Shown: piece by piece, positions 1 to 7,573 of the stretch
Layout of the letters: each line of letters starts with the position of its first letter
Numbering within the stretch: the stretch's first letter is position 1
Notes under the pieces: model-generated
Databases searched by the model: none
What the model was told of the DNA's origin: nothing
What the model saw: only the letters and a program-made list of their open reading frames with translations
From: an uncultured Prevotella sp.
GTDB lineage: Bacteria; Bacteroidota; Bacteroidia; Bacteroidales; Bacteroidaceae
Assembly: GCA_900770515.1 (NCBI GenBank)
Contig: CAAHDP010000475.1
Coordinates: 1 to 14,405, forward strand
Direction of reading: 5' to 3'
DNA length: 14,405 bases
Program-made: the position numbers and the translations under genes

Positions 1-87
1 GAAAGTTTGGGCTTTGTTGTAAATAAAACAGAAAACTTTCTTAAAGAACAAGACAAAAGTTTGCAAGTAGGCGCTTTTTGCGAAAAA

Positions 88-115
88 GGGTGCGTCATGG
101 ACTTATGACACACCC
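88..115 (-). terminator. Bidirectional hairpin terminator after the glnQ-type gene
   Basis: An 11-bp stem (88-98 with 105-115) encloses a 6-base loop. Read on the minus strand the stem is complete with one G-U pair and is followed by a run of five T, so it suits the end of the minus-strand amino-acid transport operon. Read on the plus strand one pair is a C-A mismatch, but seven T follow (121-127), so it could also stop a gene entering from the left. No gene is visible in 1-87. Confidence 0.75.
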
Positions 116-132
116 TCATCTTTTTTTATTGT

Positions 133-212
133 CATCAAGTAACTGTTGACTATAAACTGTAAACTATCAACTATTACAAAACTGTTAACTATAAACTGTT
201 AACTATAAACTA
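133..212. repeat. A/T-rich imperfect short tandem repeats after the glnQ-type gene
   Basis: The stretch is built from repeated pieces resembling AACTGTTAACTATAAACT, for example around 141-160 and 181-210. It lies directly beyond the stop codon of the transporter ATPase gene. No reading frame or RNA fold stands out. It resembles in style, though not in exact sequence, the other boundary repeats in this window. Confidence 0.6.
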
Positions 213-953
213 TTACAGAACCTTTCCCAAAAACTCCTGCAATCTTGGCGATTTTGGATGGTTGAATATTTGCTCAGGAGTTCCATCTTCCGTGATATAG
301 CCGTCACTGAAGAAGAGAACACGGTTTGCCACTTCTCTGGCAAATCCCATCTCATGCGTCACCACCACCATGGTCATTCCCTCGGCAGCAACATCTTTCA
401 TCAGCTGCAACACCTCTCCCACCATCTCCGGGTCCAGTGCCGAAGTTGGCTCATCGAAGAGGAGCACCTCGGGATTCATCGCCAGGGCACGGGCGATTGC
501 CACACGCTGCTTCTGTCCACCCGAAAGACTGTCGGGATAGCTGTCTGCCTTGTCCAGCAGTCCGATACGGGTCAGGAGTTCCGTTGCCTTCTCATCGGCT
601 TCTTCCCTTGTCATCTTGCCCAATTCTACCGGAGCCAGCATGATGTTGCGGCGAATAGTCATATTAGGAAAGAGATTGAACTGCTGGAACACCATGCCCA
701 CTCTCTGGCGCATCTTGTTGATGTCTACATCCCAGGAAGTGATATCCATACCGTCGATATAGATTTTACCTTTGGTAGGTTCCTCCAGCAGATTGATGGA
801 GCGCAGGAAAGTACTCTTTCCGCAACCCGATGGACCGATAATGGCTACAACCTCGCCTTTCTTCACCGAGGTTGTTATGCCTTTCAGTACCTCGTTGTCG
901 CCGAAGCGTTTACGAAGTCCTTCTATCTTGATTATTTCGTTCATTTTATTCAT
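213..953 (-). CDS. glnQ: Polar amino-acid ABC transporter ATP-binding protein (GlnQ/HisP type)
   Basis: This is the ATPase that powers amino-acid import by the fused binding-protein/permease encoded just upstream. With the start chosen here (246 aa) all nucleotide-binding motifs are visible: Walker [10 protein letters not shown] at 40-48, Q-loop glutamine near 90, signature LSGGQKQR at 143-150, Walker B VLLFDEP at 163-169, and the H-loop histidine near 200. The length is normal for the family. An in-frame GTG at 968 would overlap the upstream gene; I prefer the ATG at 953, 4 bases after that gene's stop, and a second ATG at 944 is equally possible. The tight spacing implies translation from the same mRNA. 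The family is certain. The substrate (glutamine, histidine, cystine or another polar amino acid) cannot be fixed from sequence, so the symbol is by family only. Confidence 0.95.
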   Translation of the reverse strand: MNKMNEIIKIEGLRKRFGDNEVLKGITTSVKKGEVVAIIGPSGCGKSTFLRSINLLEEPTKGKIYIDGMDITSWDVDINKMRQRVGMVFQQFNLFPNMTIRRNIMLAPVELGKMTREEADEKATELLTRIGLLDKADSYPDSLSGGQKQRVAIARALAMNPEVLLFDEPTSALDPEMVGEVLQLMKDVAAEGMTMVVVTHEMGFAREVANRVLFFSDGYITEDGTPEQIFNHPKSPRLQEFLGKVL

Positions 954-957
954 TGTT

Positions 958-2511
958 TTATCTTTCACTCTTTCTCAGTCGCTTCTCCAGCTTTCTCACG
1001 CCTGCATTCAGTCCGAGAACGAGGATGAGATAGAGGCAGGCTACTACGCCCAATGGCATCATTGCCTCGTAGGTGATGCTTCGGATGATGTCAGAACCCT
1101 TGGTCAAGTCTACCAGTCCGATATAACCACTGATAGAGGTTTCCTTGAGCAGAGTGATGAGCTCGTTACCCATTGCCGGGAGCACATTCTTGAAGGCTTG
1201 CGGCAGGATGATGAGGCGCATGGTCTTTCCATACGAGAGACCGAGACTTCTGCCCGCCTCCATCTGGCCTTCATCCACCGACATGATGCCCGAACGGATT
1301 ACCTCTGCAATATAGGCAGCCGAATTCAATCCGAAGGCGATGACAGCCACGAAGATCTTATTGACATCTGCCGAGGCAAAGACCACGTAATAGATGATGA
1401 GCAACTGTACCATCGTTGGCGTGCCACGCATGATGGTGAGATACAGCTGACAGAGCATATTCGGAATCCTCCAGCCGCCTCTACGCTCATGACGTGCTCT
1501 TACGATGGCTATCATCGTACCCAATATCACAGAAAGGATGATGGCAAAGAAGGTGATGATGAGCGTATTACCCAAGCCCTTCAACAGATACTGATAACGG
1601 TTGTCATCCATGAAGCAGGATTTAAACTTATCTATCATTCCCGGCTGATTGCCGGCAGCTTTCACATCTCCGAAATTCACCATGATGACCTGTCTGACAT
1701 CGGCGTAGGAATCCGTAAATCCGATATTCTTCTCCCGTTCAGGAGTCACCGTGATACCTGCGATTCCCGCATCAGCCTTACCAGCCTGCACAGAGGTGAT
1801 GATGGCGTCAAACTCCATATCGAGAATCTCCACATCCACGCCCATCACATCGCCGATAGCATTCGCCACATCCACATCGATACCCACAATCTTACCATTC
1901 TGGTAATACTCGAAAGGCTCGAAAGTAGCGTTAGTGGCAAAGCGCAGACTCTTCTTCAGTCCCAGATGCTTCAGCGCTTCCGGTCCCACTTTCTTCACAT
2001 CCGAAGTCTTGGGCGTATAAGCCACGGCAATGCCCCTTTCCAGATGGCGGTTTACGATAGAGTCGATAACGCCATTCGCTTTCAGGTTACGGATGGCATT
2101 ATTGATGGACTGCTTCAACTCAGCATGATCCTTAGCCACACAGATAGCGAACGAAGACGCGTCGAAGGTCTCAGGCAGGATATTGAGCGATGGATTCACC
2201 CGCTTGAAAGCCTTGGCAGGCGCCTCATCGGTCACCATGCAGTCTATCTTTCCCTGCAGGAGAGCCTGGATGGCATCGGCACCCTTGTTGTACCGTTCCA
2301 CCTTGGTGCCATCTCCTTTCTTTTCCAACTCGGTGGCAAGACCGTCACTCGTGGTACCGAGCTGCACACCTATCACAGCCCCCTTCAGGTCAGCCTTTGT
2401 CTTCAACTGCTTTCGGGTTTCTGAAGATTCTGAACCACATGCTGCCAGAAACAGACAGAGAAGCATCGCCCAGAAACTCAGTCGAAGACATCTTAAATTT
2501 CTATATTTCAT
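958..2511 (-). CDS. Fused amino-acid ABC transporter: lipoprotein substrate-binding domain (permuted) plus permease
   Basis: A 517-aa polypeptide that should capture a polar amino acid and pass it through the membrane. It begins with a lipoprotein signal (lipobox LAAC, Cys25). Residues about 34-158 match lobe II and the C-terminal part of lobe I of family-3 binding proteins (VGVQLGTT-like strand near 47-54, VTDEAPA near 93-99). After a linker (159-187), residues 188-280 match the N-terminal part of lobe I ([13 protein letters not shown] near 191, AGITVTPER near 251-259). Residues from about 305 form the HisM/GlnP-type permease, with [10 protein letters not shown] at TM1 and the EAA loop EAGRSLGL...ILPQAF at 418-440. 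In ordinary GlnH-type proteins the 188-280 segment comes first, so the lobe order is permuted here. The expected ligand residues are present (Arg259, Thr53/54, Asp95). The GlnQ-type gene follows at once, and the oxidoreductase stop lies 15 bases before the start. Confidence 0.93.
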   Translation of the reverse strand: MKYRNLRCLRLSFWAMLLCLFLAACGSESSETRKQLKTKADLKGAVIGVQLGTTSDGLATELEKKGDGTKVERYNKGADAIQALLQGKIDCMVTDEAPAKAFKRVNPSLNILPETFDASSFAICVAKDHAELKQSINNAIRNLKANGVIDSIVNRHLERGIAVAYTPKTSDVKKVGPEALKHLGLKKSLRFATNATFEPFEYYQNGKIVGIDVDVANAIGDVMGVDVEILDMEFDAIITSVQAGKADAGIAGITVTPEREKNIGFTDSYADVRQVIMVNFGDVKAAGNQPGMIDKFKSCFMDDNRYQYLLKGLGNTLIITFFAIILSVILGTMIAIVRARHERRGGWRIPNMLCQLYLTIMRGTPTMVQLLIIYYVVFASADVNKIFVAVIAFGLNSAAYIAEVIRSGIMSVDEGQMEAGRSLGLSYGKTMRLIILPQAFKNVLPAMGNELITLLKETSISGYIGLVDLTKGSDIIRSITYEAMMPLGVVACLYLILVLGLNAGVRKLEKRLRKSER

Positions 2512-2526
2512 TATTTCTGTATCTAC

Positions 2527-4206
2527 TTATAACTGCTTCATATACTCAGCGCACATCTCTGCGCATCTCTCACCGTCTACGCCAGCCGATACGATTCCCC
2601 CAGCATATCCTGCGCCTTCACCGCATGGGAAGAGTCCCTGGATGCGTACATGCTGCAGGGTTTCGCGGTCGCGGATGATGCGGACAGGCGATGAGGTTCT
2701 CGTCTCCATCGCTATCAGTGTAGCCTCGTTGGTCAGGAAGCCATGCGCATTCTTGCCGAAAGTCCTGAAACCTTCCTGCAGACGCTTGCTCACGAACGAA
2801 GGCATCCAGAAATGCAGCGGACTGCTGATGATACCCGGAGCATAGCTGCTCTTTGGCAGGTCGTAGCTCAGACGATTGTTCACGAAGTCGGCCATACGCT
2901 GGGCTGGTGCCGTCTGCTTCATGTTGCCCTGTTGCCAGCATTGCTTTTCCACGATTTCCTGGAAGTACATCATCTGGAGTGAAGAGTGAAGATTGAAGAG
3001 TGAATCATTCTGCTGCGCCTTCATTTCCGTCTGTTCGATGATAGCCTGATGTTCCTTCACGAACTGCGCCACATCCTCGGGATGCGTTTCCCCCACCATG
3101 CCTGAATTGCTCCAGGCAGTGCCACGGTTACTAGGACTCATACCGTTCACCACGAGCTGTTCCGGTCCGGTGGCTGCCGGAATCACAAAACCGCCCGGAC
3201 ACATACAGAAGCTATAGACACCTCTGCCATCTACCTGAGTAACAAAGCTATACTCGGCAGCAGGCAGATATTTTCCTCTACCACTCTTATTGTGATACTG
3301 AATCTGGTCAATGAGTTGGGAAGGATGTTCCAGACGCACGCCCACGGCGATGCCCTTTGCCTCGATATCTATATTTGCCGAAGCGAGATAGCGGTATACA
3401 TCGCGGGCACTATGACCTGTTGCCAGGATAACCGGTCCGCGATAAGTTTCCTCAGCACCCGTAGCCAGATTCACGGCTTCTACACCTATCACCCTATCGC
3501 CAGCTGCAGCATCAGGTGCTGTCAGCTTACCTTCACTCTCAAGGATCAGACGAATCATCTTGGTCTGGAAATGCACTTCGCCGCCACACTTGATGATGGT
3601 GTTGCGCATGTTTTCAATGACGCGTGGCAACTTGTCGGTACCGATATGCGGATGGGCATCTGCCAGGATATTGGTATTGGCACCATGCTGGCAGAATACG
3701 TTCAGAATCTTGTCTACACTTCCCCTTTTCTTGCTTCGGGTATAGAGTTTGCCGTCACTATAAGCACCGGCTCCACCTTCACCGAAACAGTAGTTGCTCT
3801 CCCCATCTACCTTTTGGGTTTTGGTGATATTGGAGAGGTCCTTCTTGCGTTCGCGCACATCTTTGCCTCGCTCCAGCACGATAGGACGGTAACCCAATTC
3901 TATCAGGCGCAGAGAAGCGAAGAGGCCGCCAGGTCCCTCACCCACAACAATAACACGAGGTCTGCTGCTCACATCGGGATATTCCGTATGAATATACTGG
4001 TCGTCTTGCGGAAACTCATTGATATAGGCACGCACCTTCAGGTTCACGAAGATGGTACGCTGGCGGGCGTCGATGCTTCGCTTCAACACTCTCACCTGAT
4101 TCAATGTTCTCACATCCAATCCTTTCTCCTTGGCGAGATAACGCTTGATGCCTTCCTCGCTTGCTGCCTGTTCGGGCAGAATTCTTATCTGGTATTCTTG
4201 AATCAT
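2527..4206 (-). CDS. FAD-dependent oxidoreductase, COG2509 type (uncharacterised FAD-dependent dehydrogenase)
   Basis: A 559-aa flavoprotein of a widespread, functionally undefined family. An N-terminal region of about 80 residues precedes a Rossmann FAD-binding motif, VVGEGPGG at 87-94, with the acidic residue at the end of the second strand (VLERG, 110-114). A middle segment has SNYCFGEGGAGAYSDGK (137-153) and the second flavoprotein motif LATGHS (261-266). The C-terminal GEGAGYAGGIVSAG (529-542) is the last FAD-contact motif. These elements and their order fit COG2509 proteins; the substrate is unknown. The start (ATG, 4206) gives a natural N terminus. Residues 400-410 (NDSLFNLHSSL) are encoded by a short tandem repeat that looks like an insertion. 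The gene lies 41 bases after the phosphoesterase and 15 bases before the transporter fusion, so it is probably co-transcribed with both. Confidence 0.9.
   Translation of the reverse strand: MIQEYQIRILPEQAASEEGIKRYLAKEKGLDVRTLNQVRVLKRSIDARQRTIFVNLKVRAYINEFPQDDQYIHTEYPDVSSRPRVIVVGEGPGGLFASLRLIELGYRPIVLERGKDVRERKKDLSNITKTQKVDGESNYCFGEGGAGAYSDGKLYTRSKKRGSVDKILNVFCQHGANTNILADAHPHIGTDKLPRVIENMRNTIIKCGGEVHFQTKMIRLILESEGKLTAPDAAAGDRVIGVEAVNLATGAEETYRGPVILATGHSARDVYRYLASANIDIEAKGIAVGVRLEHPSQLIDQIQYHNKSGRGKYLPAAEYSFVTQVDGRGVYSFCMCPGGFVIPAATGPEQLVVNGMSPSNRGTAWSNSGMVGETHPEDVAQFVKEHQAIIEQTEMKAQQNDSLFNLHSSLQMMYFQEIVEKQCWQQGNMKQTAPAQRMADFVNNRLSYDLPKSSYAPGIISSPLHFWMPSFVSKRLQEGFRTFGKNAHGFLTNEATLIAMETRTSSPVRIIRDRETLQHVRIQGLFPCGEGAGYAGGIVSAGVDGERCAEMCAEYMKQL
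2977..3006. repeat. Short tandem repeat inside the oxidoreductase coding sequence
   Basis: GAGTGAAGAGTGAAGATTGA and following bases form imperfect 7- to 8-base repeats. Read on the minus strand they encode SLFNLHSSL (residues 402-410) without breaking the frame. Composition and style match the boundary repeat at 4207-4247 rather than the surrounding coding DNA. Confidence 0.7.
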
Positions 4207-4247
4207 TTACTTTAAACTTTGAACTTTCACTTTTCACTTTCACTTTT
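4207..4247. repeat. Pyrimidine-rich imperfect repeat between phosphoesterase and oxidoreductase genes
   Basis: The gap consists almost wholly of variants of ACTTTGAACTTTCACTTTTC. It sits directly upstream of the oxidoreductase start codon on the minus strand, where it is purine-rich (GTGAAAGT-like). It would form most of the inter-cistronic mRNA and could act as an A/G-rich translation-initiation region; that role is inference. Confidence 0.65.
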
Positions 4248-4793
4248 TCATGCTTCCATTGTAGCCAGCACTTCGAGCGTATCCAGATGATACATGGTGA
4301 ACTTGCCATCTTCCAATGTTGCGAATGTTGGAGGATTGCCACCCTTCGGGAAGGTGATGCTACCCGTATTGACGATGGCTTGTCCCTTCTCGTTATGCGA
4401 GAGTTCCCAGAGATGGGAGTGGCCATAGATCATAGCCTCGTAAGGACCCTTTGGCATGTTTTCCTTATTATAAACATGACCATGGGTCAGGAGATAACGC
4501 TTTCCGTTATCTACCAGCAGGGCATAGGTCTCCATGATAGGGAAATCAAGGAGCATCTGGTCTACTTCCGCATCACAATTACCACGCACGGCGATAATCT
4601 TGTCAGCCAGCGCATTCAGTCTTTCTACGATACCCTTAGGGTCGATTCCTTCAGGAATTCGGTTGCGGGGACCGTAGTTGATGATATCACCCATGATGCA
4701 CATCATGTCACATTTTTCAGCCTCGAAGAAGTCGAGGACTTTTTCCAAGGCTGGCAAACAGCCGTGGATATCAGAGAATAATAGATATTTCAT
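4248..4793 (-). CDS. yfcE: YfcE/MJ0936-type calcineurin-like phosphodiesterase
   Basis: A 181-aa cytoplasmic metallophosphoesterase with no signal peptide. The five metal-ligand motifs are in order: SDIHG (Asp8, His10), MGDIINYGPRN (Asp36), RGNCD (Asn72), THGH (His104, His106), and GHSH (His125, His127). Length and motif spacing fit the YfcE family, whose members hydrolyse phosphodiesters in vitro; the physiological substrate is unknown. The ATG at 4793 is chosen because the conserved protein begins MKYLLFSDIHG there. A longer frame reaching a TTG at 4904 would run through the promoter and adds non-conserved sequence. This is the first gene of the leftward operon, with a good Bacteroidota-type promoter just upstream. 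The symbol is given by family resemblance. Confidence 0.9.
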   Translation of the reverse strand: MKYLLFSDIHGCLPALEKVLDFFEAEKCDMMCIMGDIINYGPRNRIPEGIDPKGIVERLNALADKIIAVRGNCDAEVDQMLLDFPIMETYALLVDNGKRYLLTHGHVYNKENMPKGPYEAMIYGHSHLWELSHNEKGQAIVNTGSITFPKGGNPPTFATLEDGKFTMYHLDTLEVLATMEA

Positions 4794-4818
4794 TACTTGA
4801 TGCTTTGAATTACATCGG

Positions 4819-4850
4819 CAAAAGTACACATTTTCTTCGAAACAGGCAAA
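4819..4850 (-). promoter_or_regulatory. Bacteroidota-type promoter for the leftward operon
   Basis: On the minus strand, TTTG (4847-4850) is followed after 20 bases by TACTTTTG (4819-4826), a perfect TAnnTTTG -7 box. Transcription would start around 4813, leaving a leader of about 20 bases before the phosphoesterase ATG at 4793. The spacing agrees with the consensus described for Bacteroides. There is no experimental support here. Confidence 0.7.
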
Positions 4851-4972
4851 CTTTTTTCTTATTAATTCTCCGCAAATCCCTATATATATAAGGTATAAGA
4901 ACAAAAACGAACATTAAATTACTACTATCCGGGCTTTTTCATCTACAATATGCTACTTTTTTGTTAAAATCC

Positions 4973-5003
4973 TTGGCAGTTTGATAGAATATTTGTACTT
5001 TTG
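4973..5003 (+). promoter_or_regulatory. Bacteroidota-type promoter for the threonine operon
   Basis: TTGG (4973-4976) is followed after 19 bases by TACTTTTG (4996-5003), matching the TAnnTTTG -7 box. The predicted start near 5008 gives a leader of roughly 70 bases before the thrA ATG at 5077. The -33 element is imperfect (TTGG rather than TTTG). It is the rightward partner of the promoter at 4819-4850; both -7 boxes share TACTTTTGCC. Confidence 0.6.
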
Positions 5004-5022
5004 CCCACAAGTTTTGCTACAG

Positions 5023-5039
5023 CCCCGGTCGTTTCGGGG
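5023..5039 (+). promoter_or_regulatory. Hairpin in the thrA leader
   Basis: CCCCG (5023-5027) pairs with CGGGG (5035-5039) around a 7-base loop, a GC-only stem in an otherwise A/T-rich leader. It begins about 15 bases after the predicted transcription start. No T-run follows, so it is not a terminator as it stands. I do not recognise a known leader RNA. A role in mRNA stability or control is possible but unproven. Confidence 0.35.
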
Positions 5040-5076
5040 ATGGCATTACATTACCAACGCAAAAATTCAAGAACGT

Positions 5077-7518
5077 ATGAAAGTATTAAAATTCGGCGGA
5101 ACATCGGTTGGTTCCGTAAAAAGCATCCTCAGCTTAAAACGTATCGTTGAAAATGAGGCTAAGAAACAGAGTATAGTGGTTGTCGTGAGCGCACTTGGCG
5201 GTATCACCGACAAACTCTTGCAAACCTCTCAGCTTGCCCTCAAGGGTGATGAACAGTGGAAGGTCGAATTCGACGCCATGGTTGATCGCCACCACAAGAT
5301 GATTGATACCATCATTACCGAAACAACAGACAGAGAAAATCTTTTCAAATCAGTTGATGCACTCTTCGAGCAGTTGAGAAGCATCTACTTCGGTGTGTAT
5401 CTCATCCACGACCTCAGCGAGAAGACACAGGATGCCATCGTGAGTTATGGAGAAAGACTCAGTTCCAAGATTGTAGCCACGCTCATCCGTGGTGCCAAAT
5501 GGTTCGATTCCCGCAATTTCATCAAGACCGAACGCATCAACGGCAAGGGAAAGCATACCCTCGACAGCGAACTGACCAACAAGCTGGTAAAGGAAGCCTT
5601 TGCCGACCTTCCTCGCATATCTCTCGTACCGGGTTTCATTAGCCGCGACAAGAACACGGAGCGCACCACCAACCTGGGTCGTGGTGGTAGCGACTACACA
5701 GCAGCCATCATTGCAGCAGCCCTCGATGCTGAGGTGCTTGAAATCTGGACCGATGTGGACGGATTCATGACTGCTGATCCACGTGTCATCAAATCTGCTT
5801 ATACCATCAACGAACTGAGTTATATTGAGGCGATGGAGCTTTGCAACTTTGGTGCAAAGGTCATCTACCCTCCTACCATCTACCCGGTTTGTGTCAAGAA
5901 TATTCCTATCAGAGTGAAGAATACCTTCAATCCTGATGCTCCTGGCACCATCATCAAGAACAAGATTGATGCCGACCAGAAGCCTATCAAGGGTATTTCT
6001 TCCATCAACGGTACCGCCCTCATCACCGTCACCGGTCTCTCCATGGTGGGTGTCATCGGTGTCAACCGCCGCATCTTCACCGCTCTTGCCAGCGAGGGCA
6101 TCTCTGTGTTCATGGTTTCCCAGGCTTCTTCTGAGAACTCTACATCTATCGGTGTGCGTGAGCAGGATGTAGAAGAGGCTGTCAGCGTATTGAACAATGA
6201 GTTCAAGAACGAGATTGCCGATGGCGCCATGTTCCCTATGCACGCTGAGTGCGGACTTGCCACCATCGCCATCGTGGGCGAAAACATGAAGCATGCTGCC
6301 GGTATCGCAGGTAAGCTCTTCGGCACGCTCGGACGTAGCGGTATTTCCGTCATCGCCTGCGCACAGGGTGCTTCTGAGACCAACATCTCTTTCGTAGTGA
6401 AGAGTGATTATCTGAGAAAGTCGCTCAACGTTCTGCACGACAGCTTCTTCCTCTCAGAATACAAGGTGCTCAACCTCTTTATCTGCGGTGTGGGTACCGT
6501 GGGCGGCAAACTCATCGAACAGATCAAGAATCAGTATGCCGACCTCATGGAGCGCAGCAAGCTGAAGCTGAACGTAGTAGGAATCGCCTCTTCCAAGAAT
6601 GCCATCTTCAATCGCGATGGTCTTGATCTCGAGAATTATCGCGAGGAGCTGAAGAAGTCTATTCCTAGCTCTCCGGAGGTCTTGCGCGATTCCATCCTGG
6701 CAATGAACATCTTCAACAGCGTGTTCGTAGACTGTACAGCCAGCAAGGATGTTGCAGCTCTCTACCAGAGCCTTCTGGAGCACAACGTGAGCGTCATTGC
6801 AGCCAACAAGATTGCGGCTTCAAGCGAATATGAAAACTATGAGAAGCTGAAGAAGACAGCCATCCAGCGTGGCGTGGTATTCCGTTTCGAGACCAACGTA
6901 GGTGCAGGTCTTCCTATCATCGGAACCATCAACGACCTTCGCAACTCGGGAGATAAGATCCTCAAGATTGAGGCTGTACTCTCCGGCACACTCAACTTCA
7001 TCTTCAACGCCATTTCGGGCGTGGTACCATTCTCCGAGACCGTCCGTCTCGCCAAGGAGAAGGGCTACAGCGAGCCAGATCCACGCATCGACCTCAGCGG
7101 CATGGACGTAATCAGAAAGCTCGTCATCCTTTCACGCGAGGCTGGTTACCGCGTGGAGCAGGAGGATGTGGAGAAGAACCTCTTCGTACCAGACAGCTTC
7201 TTCCAGGGCTCGCTCGACGACTTCTGGAAAAAGCTTCCTAAGCTCGATGCTGACTTCGAAGCCAAGCGCAAGACGCTCGACCTGGAGCACAAACGCTGGC
7301 GCTTCGTGGCTACCCTGGACGGTGGCAAGACCAGCGTAGGCTTGCAGGCGGTGGGTCCGGAGCATCCTTTCTACAATCTGGAGGGTTCCAACAACATCGT
7401 ATTGCTCACCACCGAGCGCTACAAGGAGTATCCGATGATGATTCAGGGCTACGGAGCCGGAGCCAGCGTAACTGCTGCCGGAGTCTTCGCCAACATCATG
7501 AGTATTGCGAATGTATAA
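5077..7518 (+). CDS. thrA: Bifunctional aspartokinase / homoserine dehydrogenase
   Basis: An 813-aa cytoplasmic enzyme that phosphorylates aspartate and later reduces aspartate semialdehyde to homoserine, the entry and branch steps of threonine and methionine synthesis. The kinase domain opens with KFGGTSVG (5-12) and contains GRGGSDYTAA (201-210). Two ACT-type regulatory segments follow at about 311-448 (GISVFMVSQASSEN, GISVIACAQGASE). The dehydrogenase domain starts with the NAD(P) motif GVGTVGG (471-477) and has AANKIAAS near Lys578, ETNVGAGLP at 605-613, and GYSEPDPRIDLSGMDV at 663-678. All expected parts are present and the length is normal. The start is the ATG at 5077, directly before MKVLKFGG; upstream in-frame codons lie in the promoter region. 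The ACT domains suggest feedback by threonine, as known for the family. It is the first gene of the thr operon. Confidence 0.97.
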   Translation: MKVLKFGGTSVGSVKSILSLKRIVENEAKKQSIVVVVSALGGITDKLLQTSQLALKGDEQWKVEFDAMVDRHHKMIDTIITETTDRENLFKSVDALFEQLRSIYFGVYLIHDLSEKTQDAIVSYGERLSSKIVATLIRGAKWFDSRNFIKTERINGKGKHTLDSELTNKLVKEAFADLPRISLVPGFISRDKNTERTTNLGRGGSDYTAAIIAAALDAEVLEIWTDVDGFMTADPRVIKSAYTINELSYIEAMELCNFGAKVIYPPTIYPVCVKNIPIRVKNTFNPDAPGTIIKNKIDADQKPIKGISSINGTALITVTGLSMVGVIGVNRRIFTALASEGISVFMVSQASSENSTSIGVREQDVEEAVSVLNNEFKNEIADGAMFPMHAECGLATIAIVGENMKHAAGIAGKLFGTLGRSGISVIACAQGASETNISFVVKSDYLRKSLNVLHDSFFLSEYKVLNLFICGVGTVGGKLIEQIKNQYADLMERSKLKLNVVGIASSKNAIFNRDGLDLENYREELKKSIPSSPEVLRDSILAMNIFNSVFVDCTASKDVAALYQSLLEHNVSVIAANKIAASSEYENYEKLKKTAIQRGVVFRFETNVGAGLPIIGTINDLRNSGDKILKIEAVLSGTLNFIFNAISGVVPFSETVRLAKEKGYSEPDPRIDLSGMDVIRKLVILSREAGYRVEQEDVEKNLFVPDSFFQGSLDDFWKKLPKLDADFEAKRKTLDLEHKRWRFVATLDGGKTSVGLQAVGPEHPFYNLEGSNNIVLLTTERYKEYPMMIQGYGAGASVTAAGVFANIMSIANV

Positions 7519-7573
7519 TGAATAATGTACAATGAATAATTGTTCATTATAAATTATAAATTATAAATCGATT
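7519..7573. repeat. A/T-rich short repeats between thrA and the phosphoglycerate-mutase-like gene
   Basis: The gap contains repeated AATGAATAATG-like units followed by three copies of ATAAATT (7549-7569). A small inverted repeat AATGAA/TTCATT is present, but it is too weak to call a terminator. The sequence ends a few bases before the next ATG, so it forms the inter-cistronic and initiation region. Confidence 0.6.

Noticed and set aside
772..2424. A 550-codon open frame on the plus strand opposite the transporter fusion.
   Set aside because: Its translation is His/Arg/Ser-rich with no recognisable domain, while the minus strand encodes clear binding-protein and permease motifs in the same bases. 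It is a codon-bias shadow.
4794..4904. An N-terminal extension of the phosphoesterase to a TTG codon.
   Set aside because: It crosses a strong promoter match and adds sequence unlike the family. The conserved start MKYLLFSDIHG coincides with the ATG at 4793.
4981..5076. An N-terminal extension of ThrA.
   Set aside because: It begins with TTG within the promoter, and the conserved aspartokinase N terminus MKVLKFGG begins at the ATG at 5077.
5040..5153. A possible leader peptide for the threonine operon (ATG at 5040).
   Set aside because: The frame overlaps the thrA start, has no run of Thr or Ile codons, and no terminator/antiterminator pair is visible.
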